A stretch of DNA of 32,752 bases. Origin: WHTX01 sp038255145 (GTDB taxonomy: Bacteria > Actinomycetota > Acidimicrobiia > Acidimicrobiales > CAIXPF01). Below the pieces are notes generated by a model that saw only the letters and a list, made by a program, of their open reading frames with translations, made no database searches and had not been told where the DNA came from. Positions 32,116 to 32,752 of this stretch are shown piece by piece; positions within the stretch are counted from its first letter, which is position 1; every line of letters begins with the position of its first letter. The DNA lies in the NCBI GenBank assembly GCA_038255145.1, contig JBBSLP010000068.1, positions 1 to 32,752 of the forward strand, written 5' to 3'. Made by a program: the position numbers and the translations under genes.

Positions 32116-32752
32116 GTGCACTGCTACCTCGCCGCCAACGTGCTGGTGGCCACCGTCCCCTCGAACCCGACCGTCATCGATCACGGTGCCGTGGTCGTCG
32201 ACGGCGCCACCATCACCTGGGTGGGGCGCCGGGCCGACCTCCCCCTGGCACTGGCCGCGACCGCCGAGCCCCACGAGCTGGGCGACGTCACCCTCATGGC
32301 CGGCCTCATCGACGCCCACGTCCACCTGGGCTTCGACGGGGGCCCCGATCCCGTGGGCCGCATGAAGGCCGAGACCGACGCCCAACAGCTGGTGCTCATG
32401 CTGCGCAGCGCCCGTCAGCTGCTCAGTGTTGGTGTGACCACAGCTCGGGATCTGGGCGCCCGGTCGTTCCTCGATGTGACCGTGCGCGACGCCATCGCCA
32501 CGGGGATGGCCCGAGGCCCCCGCATCATCAGTGCGGGACGGCCCATCACCGTGACCGGGGGCCACTGCTGGTTCATGGGGGCCGAGTGCGACACCGCCGA
32601 TGACGTGCGCACCATGGTCCGCCTGCACCACAAGATGGGTGTGGACGCCATCAAGGTCATGTCCACCGGGGGGTTCATGACCACAGGGTCGGCCCCGTGG
32701 TTCGCCCAGTTCACCCTCGAGCAGCTGCAGGCCGCGGTGGAGGAGTCCCACC
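32116..32752 (+). CDS. Imidazolonepropionase-like amidohydrolase, partial (C-terminus beyond window)
   Basis: GTG 32116 with AGGAG 6 nt upstream; 212 codons to the right edge. It starts with the small beta-sandwich segment (NVLVATVPSNPTVIDHGAVV) and then the metal motif LIDAHVHLGFDG (HxH). It continues with GVTTARDLGARSFLDVTVRD, GPRIISAGRPITVTGGHCWF and AIKVMSTGGFMTTGSAP, the usual order in metal-dependent amidohydrolases related to imidazolonepropionase and prolidase-like enzymes. The later His and Asp ligands lie outside the window. The substrate is unknown. Confidence 0.9.
   Translation, partial: MHCYLAANVLVATVPSNPTVIDHGAVVVDGATITWVGRRADLPLALAATAEPHELGDVTLMAGLIDAHVHLGFDGGPDPVGRMKAETDAQQLVLMLRSARQLLSVGVTTARDLGARSFLDVTVRDAIATGMARGPRIISAGRPITVTGGHCWFMGAECDTADDVRTMVRLHHKMGVDAIKVMSTGGFMTTGSAPWFAQFTLEQLQAAVEESH

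Noticed and set aside
1..32752. CRISPR arrays, insertion sequences, rRNA genes or riboswitches
   Set aside because: I saw no regular spacer-repeat pattern, transposase gene with terminal repeats, rRNA sequence or recognisable riboswitch core.

Overview
High-GC DNA with divergent chromosomal genes, GTG/TTG starts and an Lsr2-like domain points to an actinobacterium. The CaiB-type CoA transferase, acyl-CoA ligase, phasin-like protein and FtsH-like ATPase would fit an Acidimicrobiia-type genome (inference from gene content only).

Region 1 (1-1457) is a tRNA cluster flanked by mobile DNA. A tyrosine integrase with an HNH-like N-terminal extension runs off the left edge on the minus strand. It is followed by tRNA-Lys(CTT) and tRNA-His(GTG) on the minus strand and tRNA-Arg(TCT) on the plus strand. 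The 3' end of tRNA-Lys faces the left integrase and the 3' end of tRNA-Arg faces the element on the right, so two elements appear to abut this short cluster.

Region 2 (about 1414-12749) is an integrated element of about 11.3 kb. It is bounded by a 45-bp repeat of the tRNA-Arg 3' half that differs only at one compensatory T-stem pair. It carries an integrase, an XRE regulator, an excisionase-like HTH protein and a MobF (TrwC-type) relaxase-helicase. These are followed by decayed backbone genes (a second recombinase and a rolling-circle Rep remnant) and by cargo: a secreted beta-propeller protein, a DUF433/PIN-like toxin-antitoxin pair with a truncated toxin, an MmyB-type regulator fragment, and an ERCC4 nuclease whose C-terminal Lsr2-like domain is cut by one stop codon. 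No type IV secretion genes are visible, so it looks like an integrative mobilizable element. Paired ATCCAACAT repeats near both ends are probable integrase arm sites.

Region 3 (12750-32752) is ordinary chromosome. It encodes a DUF305 protein, an SDR oxidoreductase, a cyclophilin, a group-2 type sigma-70 factor, an XRE regulator next to a phasin-like gene, an acyl-CoA ligase, an FtsH-like membrane AAA protease, a PRPP synthetase, an NTF2-like protein, a family-2 glycosyltransferase and a membrane protein. It continues with a CoA transferase, a GAF-SpoIIE phosphatase, a DUF2786 protein, an MmyB-type regulator, a small decayed zone (Fic and TPR remnants), a PatB/MalY-type aminotransferase and the start of an amidohydrolase cut by the right edge.
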